Assembly: GCA_934320895.1 (NCBI GenBank) | Contig: CAKRFY010000009.1 | Location: forward strand, 23,534-87,533 | Direction of reading: 5' to 3' | Origin: an uncultured Lachnospiraceae bacterium | Lineage (GTDB): Bacteria; Bacillota; Clostridia; Lachnospirales; Lachnospiraceae | DNA length: 64,000 bases | In this document: one piece after another, positions 37,580 through 46,620 of the stretch | Position numbering within the stretch: position 1 is the first letter of the stretch | Layout: each line of letters starts with the position of its first letter | Program-made: the position numbers and the translations under genes | Notes under the pieces: generated by a model | Told to the model about the DNA's origin: nothing | The model's database searches: none | The model's input: the letters and a program-made list of their open reading frames with translations, nothing else

Positions 37580-39169
37580 CTAATCAACCCATATATCAAG
37601 CTCACACTTATTTTTTGTAACAAACTGACAATTCTTTTTTATCTTTTTATTTTTTCTTAAATTCACAAACTTGATACTGTATACATCAGAATATAGCTTC
37701 GCTATCAAATTCTTATATTTCTTTACGGTTATCTTTTTTCCATTAAAGTTACAATGTCCTTTATCCAGATATTCAGCAGTATCCCCACTATCCAGTATAT
37801 TATATATTTTCAAACGATTTCCATTGATTTTTATACTTGTTATAGGATTTGGATACAGCCATCTATCTGTAGCTAAAGATCCGTCCCTTTTATTAAGCCC
37901 CTGTATGCCATATCTCGAACCACCGTTCTTATTGCTTATAATCCTGCCATCTTTCATATAATATAAAAGATACTCATTACCACTGCCACCTCCAAGAAAA
38001 TCGCCTTCTAAAATCAGCACATTTTTGTCTACTACTCTGACTATTGCATATCGGGAATATGCCGTATATTTATTATCGAATTGCTGCTCATATGTCTTTG
38101 CAATCTTCTTCTTTGCGGTTTTATTTATAACCTTCTGAAACTCATTTTTCTCTTTGTTGCTTAATTTTACAGATCCGGTGTATTTCTTTTTCTTAGTGTT
38201 CTTTTTTTGTTCTTTAGTATTATCTTTTTTTGTGGTACTTTCATTTTCATTTTTTTCACTAAAATATTTTACATTGATACCGTTGTTTATTGCATATCTC
38301 TCAGCACTTGAACCTTTATAACACATAATAACATTATTATACCCATCCATTTTAATAGCATTATCCTCAATAATAACATCCTTTGAATATATTTTCACTT
38401 TCAAATCTCCATAAAACGCAAGACTTTTAATTTTTTCAACTCCATCATTTATTGTAACTTCCCTTAATTTGTTATTATAAAATGCCATTTTTCCTATTTC
38501 ATTAACTGTTCCAGGAATATCTATACTTTCAATATCTGTCTCTGCAAAAGCCCGCTCACCTATTGTTTCAATTCCATTTCCTAATTTCATTTTTTTTAAA
38601 GCTGACTTATAAAATGCATAAGATTCAATTTTTTTAACTGTTCCAGGAATAGTTATATTATGTAAAGAAAGAGTACTATAAAAAGCTCCAACACCAATTC
38701 TATTTACTGTTGAACTAAATTTTACATCTGTTAAATATCTAAGTCCTCCTGGCGAACCATGCCAAATTATCCCCGCCTTGTTTTTTTTATCAATTTTATA
38801 GCATACACCACATGCGTTCTCACCAACACTAGTAATACCTTCACCAAATTCCATTGAATTTATTTCATTTTCCCATTTTCCAAACCATGGGCAATATTCT
38901 TCGCCTTGAACTAAACCATATCCCTTATATTCTGTTTGTATATTATGCATATTATCCCACATATCTCCATTTCCCGAAAGTACCACTCTCCCATTATCAT
39001 TTAAAGAAGCATATATATTATCACCAACCTGTATTCTACTATCTACACTTATTTTTGATGCTTTAACATCTTGTTTTATAGTAATTTGTATCATACTAAT
39101 AATAATTACACAACAAATAACTATACTAAATATTTTGTTTATCCTTTTTTTCTCTCCATTAATCAACAT
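37580..39169 (-). CDS. Secreted BspA-type leucine-rich-repeat (LRR_5) protein
   Basis: 529 residues. An N-terminal signal anchor (about 10-35) is followed by a beta segment with VVLSGNGDMWDN (70-90) and LRR_5 repeats (about 120-280) of the BspA type, for example FSSTVNRIGVGAFYS and TIPGTVKKIESYAFY, then a Lys/Asn/Thr-rich linker (315-345) and a C-terminal domain (350-525) containing FLGGGSGNEYLLYYM and FNGKKITVKKYKNL. LRR_5 proteins commonly mediate surface binding. The ATG at 39169 has AAGGAGG 14 bases upstream, a long spacing; the 39202 alternative lacks a site. No LPXTG anchor is seen. Confidence 0.82.
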   Translation of the reverse strand: MLINGEKKRINKIFSIVICCVIIISMIQITIKQDVKASKISVDSRIQVGDNIYASLNDNGRVVLSGNGDMWDNMHNIQTEYKGYGLVQGEEYCPWFGKWENEINSMEFGEGITSVGENACGVCYKIDKKNKAGIIWHGSPGGLRYLTDVKFSSTVNRIGVGAFYSTLSLHNITIPGTVKKIESYAFYKSALKKMKLGNGIETIGERAFAETDIESIDIPGTVNEIGKMAFYNNKLREVTINDGVEKIKSLAFYGDLKVKIYSKDVIIEDNAIKMDGYNNVIMCYKGSSAERYAINNGINVKYFSEKNENESTTKKDNTKEQKKNTKKKKYTGSVKLSNKEKNEFQKVINKTAKKKIAKTYEQQFDNKYTAYSRYAIVRVVDKNVLILEGDFLGGGSGNEYLLYYMKDGRIISNKNGGSRYGIQGLNKRDGSLATDRWLYPNPITSIKINGNRLKIYNILDSGDTAEYLDKGHCNFNGKKITVKKYKNLIAKLYSDVYSIKFVNLRKNKKIKKNCQFVTKNKCELDIWVD

Positions 39170-39399
39170 AATACTTGTATTAACCTCCTTTTTAATTATC
39201 ATACCATAATTATTGTATTTTGAACATTTTTAATTTAATTTTAGATATTATAACATAATTTTATAATTTTTTTCTTAATTTTTTAACTCAAAAACTACAC
39301 ATGACAACAATAGGTACCATTAATATTCGACTATACTCCTGATTCTAAACATGTTTACATTTTCAATTAAAATACACAAATAATGTGCAAAACACAAAT

Positions 39400-39421
39400 A
39401 GGCAACGTCAACACGTTGCCT
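39400..39421 (-). terminator. Terminator downstream of metK
   Basis: Nine-bp perfect stem AGGCAACGT / ACGTTGCCT with a 4-base loop, followed on the minus strand by ATTTGTGTTTTG. The T tract is interrupted. The gap 39170-39451 shows nothing else. Confidence 0.6.
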
Positions 39422-39451
39422 ATAAAAATGTTTTTCTATTAAATTTTATTT

Positions 39452-40639
39452 TTACAAATACTTCTTCAATACCTCAACCTTATCAAGTTGCTCCCATGGA
39501 AGCTTAAGGTCATTGCGTCCAAAATGACCATAAGCTGCTGTCTGCTTGTAGATTGGTCTTCTAAGTTCAAGCATCTTGATAATTCCTGCTGGACGAAGGT
39601 CAAAGTTCTCTCTGATCATTTCAACAAGTCTTTCATCTGAGAGTTTGCCTGTTCCAAATGTATCAACCATTATAGATGTTGGCTGTGCAACACCAATGGC
39701 ATATGAAAGCTGTATCTCACATTTATCAGCAAGTCCTGCTGCCACAATATTCTTTGCAACATAACGTGCTGCATATGCTGCTGAACGGTCAACTTTTGTA
39801 CAGTCTTTTCCTGAGAATGCTCCGCCACCGTGACGAGCATATCCGCCGTATGTGTCTACGATTATCTTACGTCCTGTAAGTCCGCTGTCTCCGTTTGGTC
39901 CACCGATTACAAAACGTCCTGTAGGGTTGATAAAATATTTTGTTTTTTCATCTGTAAGATCCTGTGGAACTACTGGGTCAATTACATATTTACGGATATC
40001 TTCATGAATCTGTTCCTGTGAAACATCAGCTGCATGCTGTGATGAGATAACTACAGCATTTACATGAACAGGCTTTCCATCTTCATCATATTCAACAGTA
40101 ACCTGACTCTTACCATCAGCACGAAGATAAGGAAGTGTTCCATTTTTTCGTACTTCCGTAAGTTTCTTTGTAAGTTTGTGTGCAAGTGAGATTGGATAAG
40201 GCATGTATTCCTCCGTCTCATTTGTTGCATATCCGAACATCATACCCTGATCACCGGCTCCAATTGCCTCAAGTTCTTCATCTGTCATCTGATTTTCCTT
40301 TGCTTCAAGTGCCTTGTCAACACCCATTGCAATGTCTGCTGACTGTGAATCAAGAAGTACATTTACCTTACATGTGTCACAGTTAAATCCCTTTTCATCA
40401 GAATCATATCCGATTTCTCTGATTGTCTCTCTTGCGATCTTCTCATAATCAACTTTTGCTTTTGTTGTAATCTCACCCATAATAAGTACATAATCTGTTG
40501 TGATCGCAGTCTCACATGCAACACGGCTCATTGGATCCTGCTCCATAAGTGCGTCAAGAATCGCATCTGATATATTGTCACTTATTTTGTCAGGATGTCC
40601 TTCAGTTACCGATTCAGATGTAAATAATCTTTTCTCCAT
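39452..40639 (-). CDS. metK: S-adenosylmethionine synthase
   Basis: 395 residues, full length. Signature motifs are [12 protein letters not shown], the P-loop-like GGGAFSGKD and the N-terminal [13 protein letters not shown]. It makes S-adenosylmethionine from methionine and ATP. ATG at 40639 has GAGG five bases upstream. The 330-base leader carries a SAM-I riboswitch with its own terminator plus two further hairpins, so the gene is feedback-controlled by its product. Confidence 0.98.
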   Translation of the reverse strand: MEKRLFTSESVTEGHPDKISDNISDAILDALMEQDPMSRVACETAITTDYVLIMGEITTKAKVDYEKIARETIREIGYDSDEKGFNCDTCKVNVLLDSQSADIAMGVDKALEAKENQMTDEELEAIGAGDQGMMFGYATNETEEYMPYPISLAHKLTKKLTEVRKNGTLPYLRADGKSQVTVEYDEDGKPVHVNAVVISSQHAADVSQEQIHEDIRKYVIDPVVPQDLTDEKTKYFINPTGRFVIGGPNGDSGLTGRKIIVDTYGGYARHGGGAFSGKDCTKVDRSAAYAARYVAKNIVAAGLADKCEIQLSYAIGVAQPTSIMVDTFGTGKLSDERLVEMIRENFDLRPAGIIKMLELRRPIYKQTAAYGHFGRNDLKLPWEQLDKVEVLKKYL

Positions 40640-40653
40640 CGTATCCTCTTTTC

Positions 40654-40716
40654 TGCACTGCTCTGTACTTTCAGTCTATATCAAGCAGTGCAAAGATACC
40701 GACTGTACTCTTATCT
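40654..40716 (-). promoter_or_regulatory. Two tandem hairpins in the metK leader, after the riboswitch
   Basis: Stem TGCACTGCT (40654-40662) pairs with AGCAGTGCA (40684-40692), and CAAAGATA (40691-40698) pairs with TATCTTTG (40709-40716). The two stems abut and share the junction bases. Neither is followed by a T-run, so they are not ordinary terminators; they lie between the riboswitch terminator and the metK ribosome site. Confidence 0.5.
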
Positions 40717-40775
40717 TTGAGGAAAAAAGCGACATATCACTTAAAGAACAAAATTCTCATATTAAACATAACAAA

Positions 40776-40914
40776 AAGTCCACCGACACAACTCGATGGA
40801 CTTGATATATCTCAACTCCTCTTATTGTTCGATTTCTCGCTTAGATTGGCACCTTCCTGTATGGGGTTGCCGTGGTTTCACAGAGCCTTCACTCTCCGCC
40901 ACTCGGAATAAGAG
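40776..40914 (-). promoter_or_regulatory. SAM-I riboswitch (S-box) with rho-independent terminator
   Basis: Minus strand 40914 downward opens CTCTTATTCCGAGTGGCGGAG, then has GAAACCACGGCAACC and AAGGTGCCAAT, and closes with AATAAGAG pairing to the 5' end (aptamer about 40817-40914). These are the invariant S-box elements. The expression platform is a stem AAGTCCATCGA / TCGGTGGACTT followed by TTTTTG (40803-40773). SAM binding should stop transcription before metK. Confidence 0.95.
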
Positions 40915-40941
40915 TATTTATTATTTTCTACAAACATGGTT

Positions 40942-40970
40942 ATAATACATCATCAGCATGACAAAGTCAA
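40942..40970 (-). promoter_or_regulatory. Sigma-A promoter of metK
   Basis: TTGACT (40970-40965), 17-base spacer, TATTAT (40947-40942) on the minus strand, 28 bases before the riboswitch. Confidence 0.8.
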
Positions 40971-41080
40971 GAGGCAAAATGATTTTAGTGTATATATGTA
41001 ATAAAAACCATGTAGCAGCGACTGACAACCTGCTGGCAGGTTTATCAATATAAGAAATGAAATTCTAACTGTTACTCTTT

Positions 41081-41109
41081 TTGATTTTTTAATCATAATG
41101 TGTTATACT
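41081..41109 (+). promoter_or_regulatory. Sigma-A promoter of the secreted glucosaminidase
   Basis: TTGATT (41081-41086), 17-base spacer, TATACT (41104-41109), 34 bases upstream of the start codon. Confidence 0.7.
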
Positions 41110-41143
41110 CTCCCATAAAAATCATTAAATTTAGGAGGTAATC

Positions 41144-42568
41144 ATGCAAAAAGGACTATTTTCAAAAAACAGATTAAGTAAGATTCTTGTCACAACTATT
41201 ATCATTGCTTTAACAGTTTCAAGTCATATCAGTTCGCTGTCAGTAGTTCGTGCAGAGAGTAATATTTCCACTCATTCTATTTCAGCTCAAAATATTGATA
41301 CAACTGATAACAACGATGATAATTCTTCTGATAATCCAACAACTACCAGTACACCAACGGCTTCACCTGACACTAAGCCTGATACTGATAACAGCGATAA
41401 GAACAAGTCGGACAAAAAACCAAGCAAAAAGAAAAAAACTCATGATAAGAAAAAAAAATCTGTAACTAGCAGAAAAAAACACTCTTCGCGTAACAAAAAC
41501 AAGCAAAAGGAAAAAAAGACAAAAGACAAGAAAACAAATAAAAAGGATAAAACAAAAAACAAAAAAAAAGCTAAGAATAAGGAACCAGAGCATTTTAAAC
41601 CTATTATCGGAAGAACTGTCACTGTAACGATAGAACATATTCAGAAAAAATTAGACAAAATCTCTTCTGATATAAAAAAGACGCAATATAAAGAATACCG
41701 TACAAAAAGAGTTCTTAATTCTAAGAGAAAGCAGCTTTCATCTATAAACACAATACAATCAGGTCACAAAGAAAATGCAAATGTTATCAGTGTTTCAAGT
41801 GTTTTCGAACCTTCCCAGTCACTCAAATCATATGCCAAACAATATGATTCATCTCTAAGCATATATTTAACACAGAAAGTTTCATCATCACAGACAAACA
41901 CTGTAGCTTCTGGTTCTTCTATTTTACCTGATTTTGAAAAAATTTCTTCTTTGATGGATACTGTTTCCATAAAACACAGCATCACAAATTCAAAGAAGTA
42001 TATTAAATCTGATATAGATAAAAACAGTTCTAAGATAAAAAGCATACATAAAAAAATCAACAGCCAGAAAAAACTTCAACAAAGTACTGCAAAATATGTA
42101 GTAGTTTCAATAAACACAAAAAATATATTTGAACCTTCAAATGTAACTACAGGAACCTTAAAGAAAGCACTTGAAGGTACTAATCTTGAAGAACTTGCTC
42201 CTGCATTTGTAAAAGCAGAGAAAAAATATGGCATAAATGCTATTGCAATGACTTCTATTGCCGCATTAGAATCCGGCTGGGGAAAAAGCAAACGTGCGGT
42301 AAATGATAATAACCTCACAGGGCTTGGCGTATACAGTGATTCGGCAAAGGGAATAAATGCAAATACAAAAGAAAAAAATATCCTTATGACAGCTGAAAGA
42401 CTTTCTACCCATTATAGCAAAGCAGGACAGATGTACTATAATGGCACAGGATTTGACGGCGTAAACCGAAAGTATTCTGCTTCAAAGACCTGGGGATGGA
42501 AATGTGAAAATATTGCTTTCCGTATTATGAATAAGATAGCAAATCCTGGTATCGAACCGCTTGCTTGA
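41144..42568 (+). CDS. Secreted glucosaminidase with a lysine-rich linker
   Basis: 474 residues. Signal peptide (1-37, VRA), a Thr/Ser/Asp/Pro-rich stretch (40-85), then about 60 residues (86-147) that are over half lysine, a helical coiled-coil region (160-310) and a C-terminal glucosaminidase domain (about 340-470) with the probable catalytic Glu376 in IAALESGWGKS. The domain is LytG/FlgJ-like and should cleave peptidoglycan. The polybasic segment could bind teichoic acids, nucleic acid or other polyanions in the wall; this is inference. AGGAGG lies five bases before the ATG. It is followed by the hybrid kinase gene, which has its own promoter. Confidence 0.88.
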   Translation: MQKGLFSKNRLSKILVTTIIIALTVSSHISSLSVVRAESNISTHSISAQNIDTTDNNDDNSSDNPTTTSTPTASPDTKPDTDNSDKNKSDKKPSKKKKTHDKKKKSVTSRKKHSSRNKNKQKEKKTKDKKTNKKDKTKNKKKAKNKEPEHFKPIIGRTVTVTIEHIQKKLDKISSDIKKTQYKEYRTKRVLNSKRKQLSSINTIQSGHKENANVISVSSVFEPSQSLKSYAKQYDSSLSIYLTQKVSSSQTNTVASGSSILPDFEKISSLMDTVSIKHSITNSKKYIKSDIDKNSSKIKSIHKKINSQKKLQQSTAKYVVVSINTKNIFEPSNVTTGTLKKALEGTNLEELAPAFVKAEKKYGINAIAMTSIAALESGWGKSKRAVNDNNLTGLGVYSDSAKGINANTKEKNILMTAERLSTHYSKAGQMYYNGTGFDGVNRKYSASKTWGWKCENIAFRIMNKIANPGIEPLA

Positions 42569-42602
42569 TCATTACCTATATAAGAATTCTCTCCATTTCT
42601 AA

Positions 42603-42631
42603 TTGCAATATCGTATTTTTCCAATTATACT
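42603..42631 (+). promoter_or_regulatory. Sigma-A promoter of the hybrid kinase
   Basis: TTGCAA (42603-42608), 17-base spacer, TATACT (42626-42631), 70 bases before the start. Confidence 0.65.
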
Positions 42632-42701
42632 ATATTTAGTTGTTACAATATCGTAAAGTTACATTATATATGCGACACTAATTAGAAATGTGAGGGAATT
42701 T

Positions 42702-45212
42702 ATGAAAATACTTAGGAAACTTATATGGGTTGCTCTTGCTTTGGAAATCATTGTACTTTTGGTTGTTGCCATCAATTCAAATGTTGACAATATGACCCTT
42801 TCAAAGGGCGAGATATATAACTTCAATACCGGTTGGACTATTACTAGAGAAGATGGCACTTCCAAAGAAATAAAATCGCTGCCATATAGTGAAAAGTCAA
42901 AGGCTGGTGAAAAGATCATATTAAGCAATACTATCCCTAAAAAATATAGCGGTATGACTATGTCCTTTTTGTCCGCCGACAAACAATTCCACGTCAGGAT
43001 CGACGGTAAACAGGTATATGAGTTTGGTATGAATGACTCAAGACCTTTTGGTAAAACTCCAGGCAGTGTTACAAATTTTATTGACATTCCTGAAAAACTT
43101 TCTGAAGGAAAGATTGAAATCGAAATGATATCTCCCTACGATAATTATGCTTCAAATATAACCAGTATAACTATATCAAGACGAGATACTTCTATACTAA
43201 ATCTGCTCAAATCAAATCTCGGCAATTTTGCTATGTGCATTATTATACTTGCCTGTGGCATAACTCTTTTTATGCTCGCTTTTATTCAGGCTTTTTCAAG
43301 ACAGACTAAAGATGGTATAAGCTATCTTGGTTTTATGTGTGTGTTCGGAACGATTTATTTCTCTATCGAAACAAAATCCTTAAATATTTTTTATGGAAAC
43401 CAGACACTTTACTCAAACCTCATATTTCTTGTGTTGATGCTCTGGCCTGTTTTTATGCAGATGTACTATATAAATAACCTTGATGAAAAATTCCAGAAAA
43501 TATTTTATATACTTTTTTTCCTTACGCTCACAAATGTAATCTGCCAGATCACACTGCAGATTCTCGGAATATTTGACTTTATGAATATGGCTTTTGTATC
43601 ACATATTCTTATATTTATATCAAGTGTTACAATACTATTTTCACTGTTTTGTACAGTACGCAAATGTAAAGATAAACTACTTATCATAGAATTTCTTGGT
43701 ATGCTTGCTTTTATAGGTGGAAGTGCGGCTGATCTTATCCGCACATATACGATTCATATCGGTGATTTTGGTAAGTACAGCCGTTTTGGAATGACTATCT
43801 TCTCTCTCCTTATGGTATTTGTGCATATCCTAAAGGTTATACGAGGTTACAGCGCAAGCATAGCTGAAAATGCACGCCATATGGAGATGGAAGTTCAGGT
43901 TATAGAAGAAAAAAATCAGGAACTTATGATTGCCAATGAAGAAGCTGAAAAAGCCAAAGCTGACGCAATAGCCGCCGCCAATGCAAAAAGTGTTTTTCTG
44001 GCCAATATGTCGCATGAGATAAGAACACCTATCAATGCAATACTTGGAATGGATACTATGATACTGCGTGAAAGCAATGATAAGGAAATTCTTGAGTATG
44101 CAGGCAATATTCAGTCAGCAAGCCAGACACTCCTGTCACTTATAAATGATATTTTAGACTTTTCAAAGATAGAAACCGGAAAACTTGAACTCGTAAAAGG
44201 TGATTATGCACTCTCATCTCTTATAAATGATGTGTATCATATGCTTCTTGGCAAGGCCGTAGAAAAGGGACTTTCTCTTAAGGTTGATAGCGATAAAAAT
44301 CTCCCTGCCAAATTATATGGCGATGAGGTACGAATACGACAGATCATAGTCAATATATTAAATAATGCCATAAAATATACTGAAAAAGGTTCTGTAACAT
44401 TAGAAGTTGGAATGTCTGAACAGATATCTGACGAGGTAAATGCAAATATATCAGACCCTGCTAATAATAAAAGAAAAAATATCATAATAACTTTTACTAT
44501 CACTGATACTGGAATCGGGATCAAGCAGGAAAATATACCACATCTTTTCGATTCATTTTCTCGATTTGATGAAAACAAAAACAAACATATCGAGGGTACC
44601 GGTCTTGGTCTTGCAATAACAAAGCAGCTCACAGACCTTATGAATGGCCAAATACAAGTTACAAGCGAATATGGAAAAGGTTCTGTTTTCAAAGTAAGTA
44701 TTCCGCAAAAAGTTGTCTCAGAACTAAAAATTGGTGATATTTCCGAAAAATATAATAATACTTCTGACAAAAAGAAGAATACAGCTTCATTTACCGCACC
44801 TGATGCTAAGATACTTGTAGTTGATGATGTAAAAATGAATATAAGCGTATTTAAGGCACTCCTCAAACGTACAAAGATAGCTGTTGATTCTGCCATGTCA
44901 GGTCCGGAGGCCCTTGAAATGATAAAAGAAAAGAAATATGATATCATTTTCTTAGACCATATGATGCCCGATATGGATGGTATTGAAACTTATAAACATA
45001 TGAAAACACTTGAAGAAAATCCAAACAAAGATACAACCGTTATCATGCTTACAGCCAATGCCATAATGGGCGCAAAAGAAGAATACATTAACATAGGATT
45101 TAGCGACTATTTGAGTAAGCCCGTACAGGCACCTAAACTAGAGGAAATGATACTTAAATACCTGCCTGAAGAACTTGTCACTAAAACAACGAAAAAAGGA
45201 AGATATATCTGA
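42702..45212 (+). CDS. Hybrid sensor histidine kinase with receiver domain
   Basis: 836 residues. One N-terminal membrane helix (6-25), an external beta-rich sensor (28-165), seven or so membrane helices (175-385), a coiled-coil linker (388-430), HisKA with phospho-acceptor His438 in ANMSHEIRTPINAILGM, HATPase with NILNNAIKYT, DTGIGI and GTGLGLAI, and a receiver domain with Asp752 in IIFLDHMMPDMDG. The layout matches 7TMR-DISM kinases. No HPt domain or partner regulator is encoded nearby. I start at the ATG at 42702, six bases after GAGG; the longer GTG start at 42690 would contain that site. The plus-strand neighbour upstream is a wall hydrolase, which may hint at an envelope signal. Confidence 0.93.
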   Translation: MKILRKLIWVALALEIIVLLVVAINSNVDNMTLSKGEIYNFNTGWTITREDGTSKEIKSLPYSEKSKAGEKIILSNTIPKKYSGMTMSFLSADKQFHVRIDGKQVYEFGMNDSRPFGKTPGSVTNFIDIPEKLSEGKIEIEMISPYDNYASNITSITISRRDTSILNLLKSNLGNFAMCIIILACGITLFMLAFIQAFSRQTKDGISYLGFMCVFGTIYFSIETKSLNIFYGNQTLYSNLIFLVLMLWPVFMQMYYINNLDEKFQKIFYILFFLTLTNVICQITLQILGIFDFMNMAFVSHILIFISSVTILFSLFCTVRKCKDKLLIIEFLGMLAFIGGSAADLIRTYTIHIGDFGKYSRFGMTIFSLLMVFVHILKVIRGYSASIAENARHMEMEVQVIEEKNQELMIANEEAEKAKADAIAAANAKSVFLANMSHEIRTPINAILGMDTMILRESNDKEILEYAGNIQSASQTLLSLINDILDFSKIETGKLELVKGDYALSSLINDVYHMLLGKAVEKGLSLKVDSDKNLPAKLYGDEVRIRQIIVNILNNAIKYTEKGSVTLEVGMSEQISDEVNANISDPANNKRKNIIITFTITDTGIGIKQENIPHLFDSFSRFDENKNKHIEGTGLGLAITKQLTDLMNGQIQVTSEYGKGSVFKVSIPQKVVSELKIGDISEKYNNTSDKKKNTASFTAPDAKILVVDDVKMNISVFKALLKRTKIAVDSAMSGPEALEMIKEKKYDIIFLDHMMPDMDGIETYKHMKTLEENPNKDTTVIMLTANAIMGAKEEYINIGFSDYLSKPVQAPKLEEMILKYLPEELVTKTTKKGRYI

Positions 45213-45250
45213 AGTTTTAAAAAACAATCACAAAAAACTAATCTAATAAA

Positions 45251-45289
45251 GCACCATAATACCGCAAATAAATGTTACGGTTATGGTGC
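45251..45289 (-). terminator. Terminator of the yibE/F gene
   Basis: Stem GCACCAT-AA-ACCG with CGGT-ATGGTGC (45251-45289), followed on the minus strand by TTTATTAG. It lies between convergent genes and may also act weakly on the hybrid-kinase transcript. Confidence 0.6.
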
Positions 45290-45341
45290 CTGTAAAAACA
45301 GCAAACAATTAAAAACATATTATGTTAAAAGAGAAAATGAA

Positions 45342-46499
45342 CTAAACGGTATCCTGACTTATGACAGGGCGATAAATAAATTCAAATTTGATAAGCACTG
45401 ATGCAAACAATGACACCAGTGGTACCGTAAGAATAATACCTATACTTCCCGCTATCCCTCTCATCAATTCTATACCTATCGTATACGAATTTACAATCTG
45501 AAGATATGGGAGGTTATAGGCATAATCAAGCAAAAGTTCACTAAGCGAACCTCCTGCAAATGCAAGTATCAGTGTATTTGCCATCGTACCCATCATATCT
45601 TTTCCAACATTCATCCCTCTCCTAAACAATTCCCCCACATTTAATTCAGGATTTACGTCATGTATTTCAGTAATTGTAGATGCTACGGATAAACCTACAT
45701 CCATAACAGCCCCAAGTGATGAAATCAGTATTCCCGCAAAAAGCAGATCTCCTATTTTTATATTCGTGCAATTTGCAACAGATACAAGATTATCTATATT
45801 ACTTACATTATATCCTGATATGCCTGATACTTTTCCAAAAAGCCATGCTGCAATCCCTGAAATCACAACCCCCGATACCGTTCCTAAAATAGCAGCAAGC
45901 GACTTTCTGGTATAACCGGTCAATACAAATATAGTGATTATCGTAGTAAGGATAACAGTTATCACCGCAGCATTTACCGGACTCATTCCTCTGTATATTG
46001 CCGGGAACAAAAACAATAATACAAGTATGAATGTGATCACCAGTCCCACCACAGCTTTCAAACCATTCTTTCCTCCTACAATGCACAGCAATAAGAAAAA
46101 CAAACCGATAAATCCATATATAAATGGCTCTCTATTAAGACTGTATACGGATGTAACTGTCACTTCCCCTGATTGATTTGTAAGTGTAACAACTTTCATC
46201 CCCCTGTAACATGTCGCTCCGTAAAGACTGCCGTTCGTACTTACTGCCTTAACAACCTTACCTTTTCTTTTTCCGCTCAGAAATCTGACCTTTATCTCCT
46301 GATTTCCAACCCTGCTTCCGTCCTCCTGAAGATTGTCTGTTATGATCTCAGTAACAACTGCTTTTTCAAATTCCTGAGATTTGTTTGACACAAGTTCAAC
46401 CTTCTTTACATCACTCCACTTTATAAGAAATATGCCAAGTACAATGATAAAAAGTACAGGTATCATATATTTTATTAAATTTAACGGTTTCAATTTCAT
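45342..46499 (-). CDS. YibE/F-family membrane protein
   Basis: 385 residues. An N-terminal helix and a small extracytoplasmic beta domain (about 30-120; contains LSGKRKGKVVKAVSTN) precede seven to eight membrane helices. The region GDLLFAGILISSLGAVMDVGLSVASTI matches the YibE/F family signature. The biochemical role of the family is not established. ATG at 46499 is ten bases after GGGAGG; the longer frame to 46571 has no ribosome site. Downstream of the secreted phosphatase gene on the same strand with a 121-base gap. Confidence 0.85.
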   Translation of the reverse strand: MKLKPLNLIKYMIPVLFIIVLGIFLIKWSDVKKVELVSNKSQEFEKAVVTEIITDNLQEDGSRVGNQEIKVRFLSGKRKGKVVKAVSTNGSLYGATCYRGMKVVTLTNQSGEVTVTSVYSLNREPFIYGFIGLFFLLLCIVGGKNGLKAVVGLVITFILVLLFLFPAIYRGMSPVNAAVITVILTTIITIFVLTGYTRKSLAAILGTVSGVVISGIAAWLFGKVSGISGYNVSNIDNLVSVANCTNIKIGDLLFAGILISSLGAVMDVGLSVASTITEIHDVNPELNVGELFRRGMNVGKDMMGTMANTLILAFAGGSLSELLLDYAYNLPYLQIVNSYTIGIELMRGIAGSIGIILTVPLVSLFASVLIKFEFIYRPVISQDTV

Positions 46500-46620
46500 A
46501 TGCCGTGAGCCTCCCAAATAATCCTCTTCCATTTCGGGAAGATGACACTTTCTAAATAAATTCATCTGCACAGCTCTATTCTTTCTTTCATTTATCTGTA
46601 CAAATATAATTATTTTATTT

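Noticed and set aside
41029..41044. Short hairpin AACCTGC-TG-GCAGGTT before the glucosaminidase promoter as a terminator
   Set aside because: The loop is too small and no T-run follows.
41363..41638. Minus-strand frame opposite the lysine-rich linker
   Set aside because: A hydrophobic Phe/Leu-rich product is exactly what AAA/AAG lysine codons give on the other strand; no ribosome site.
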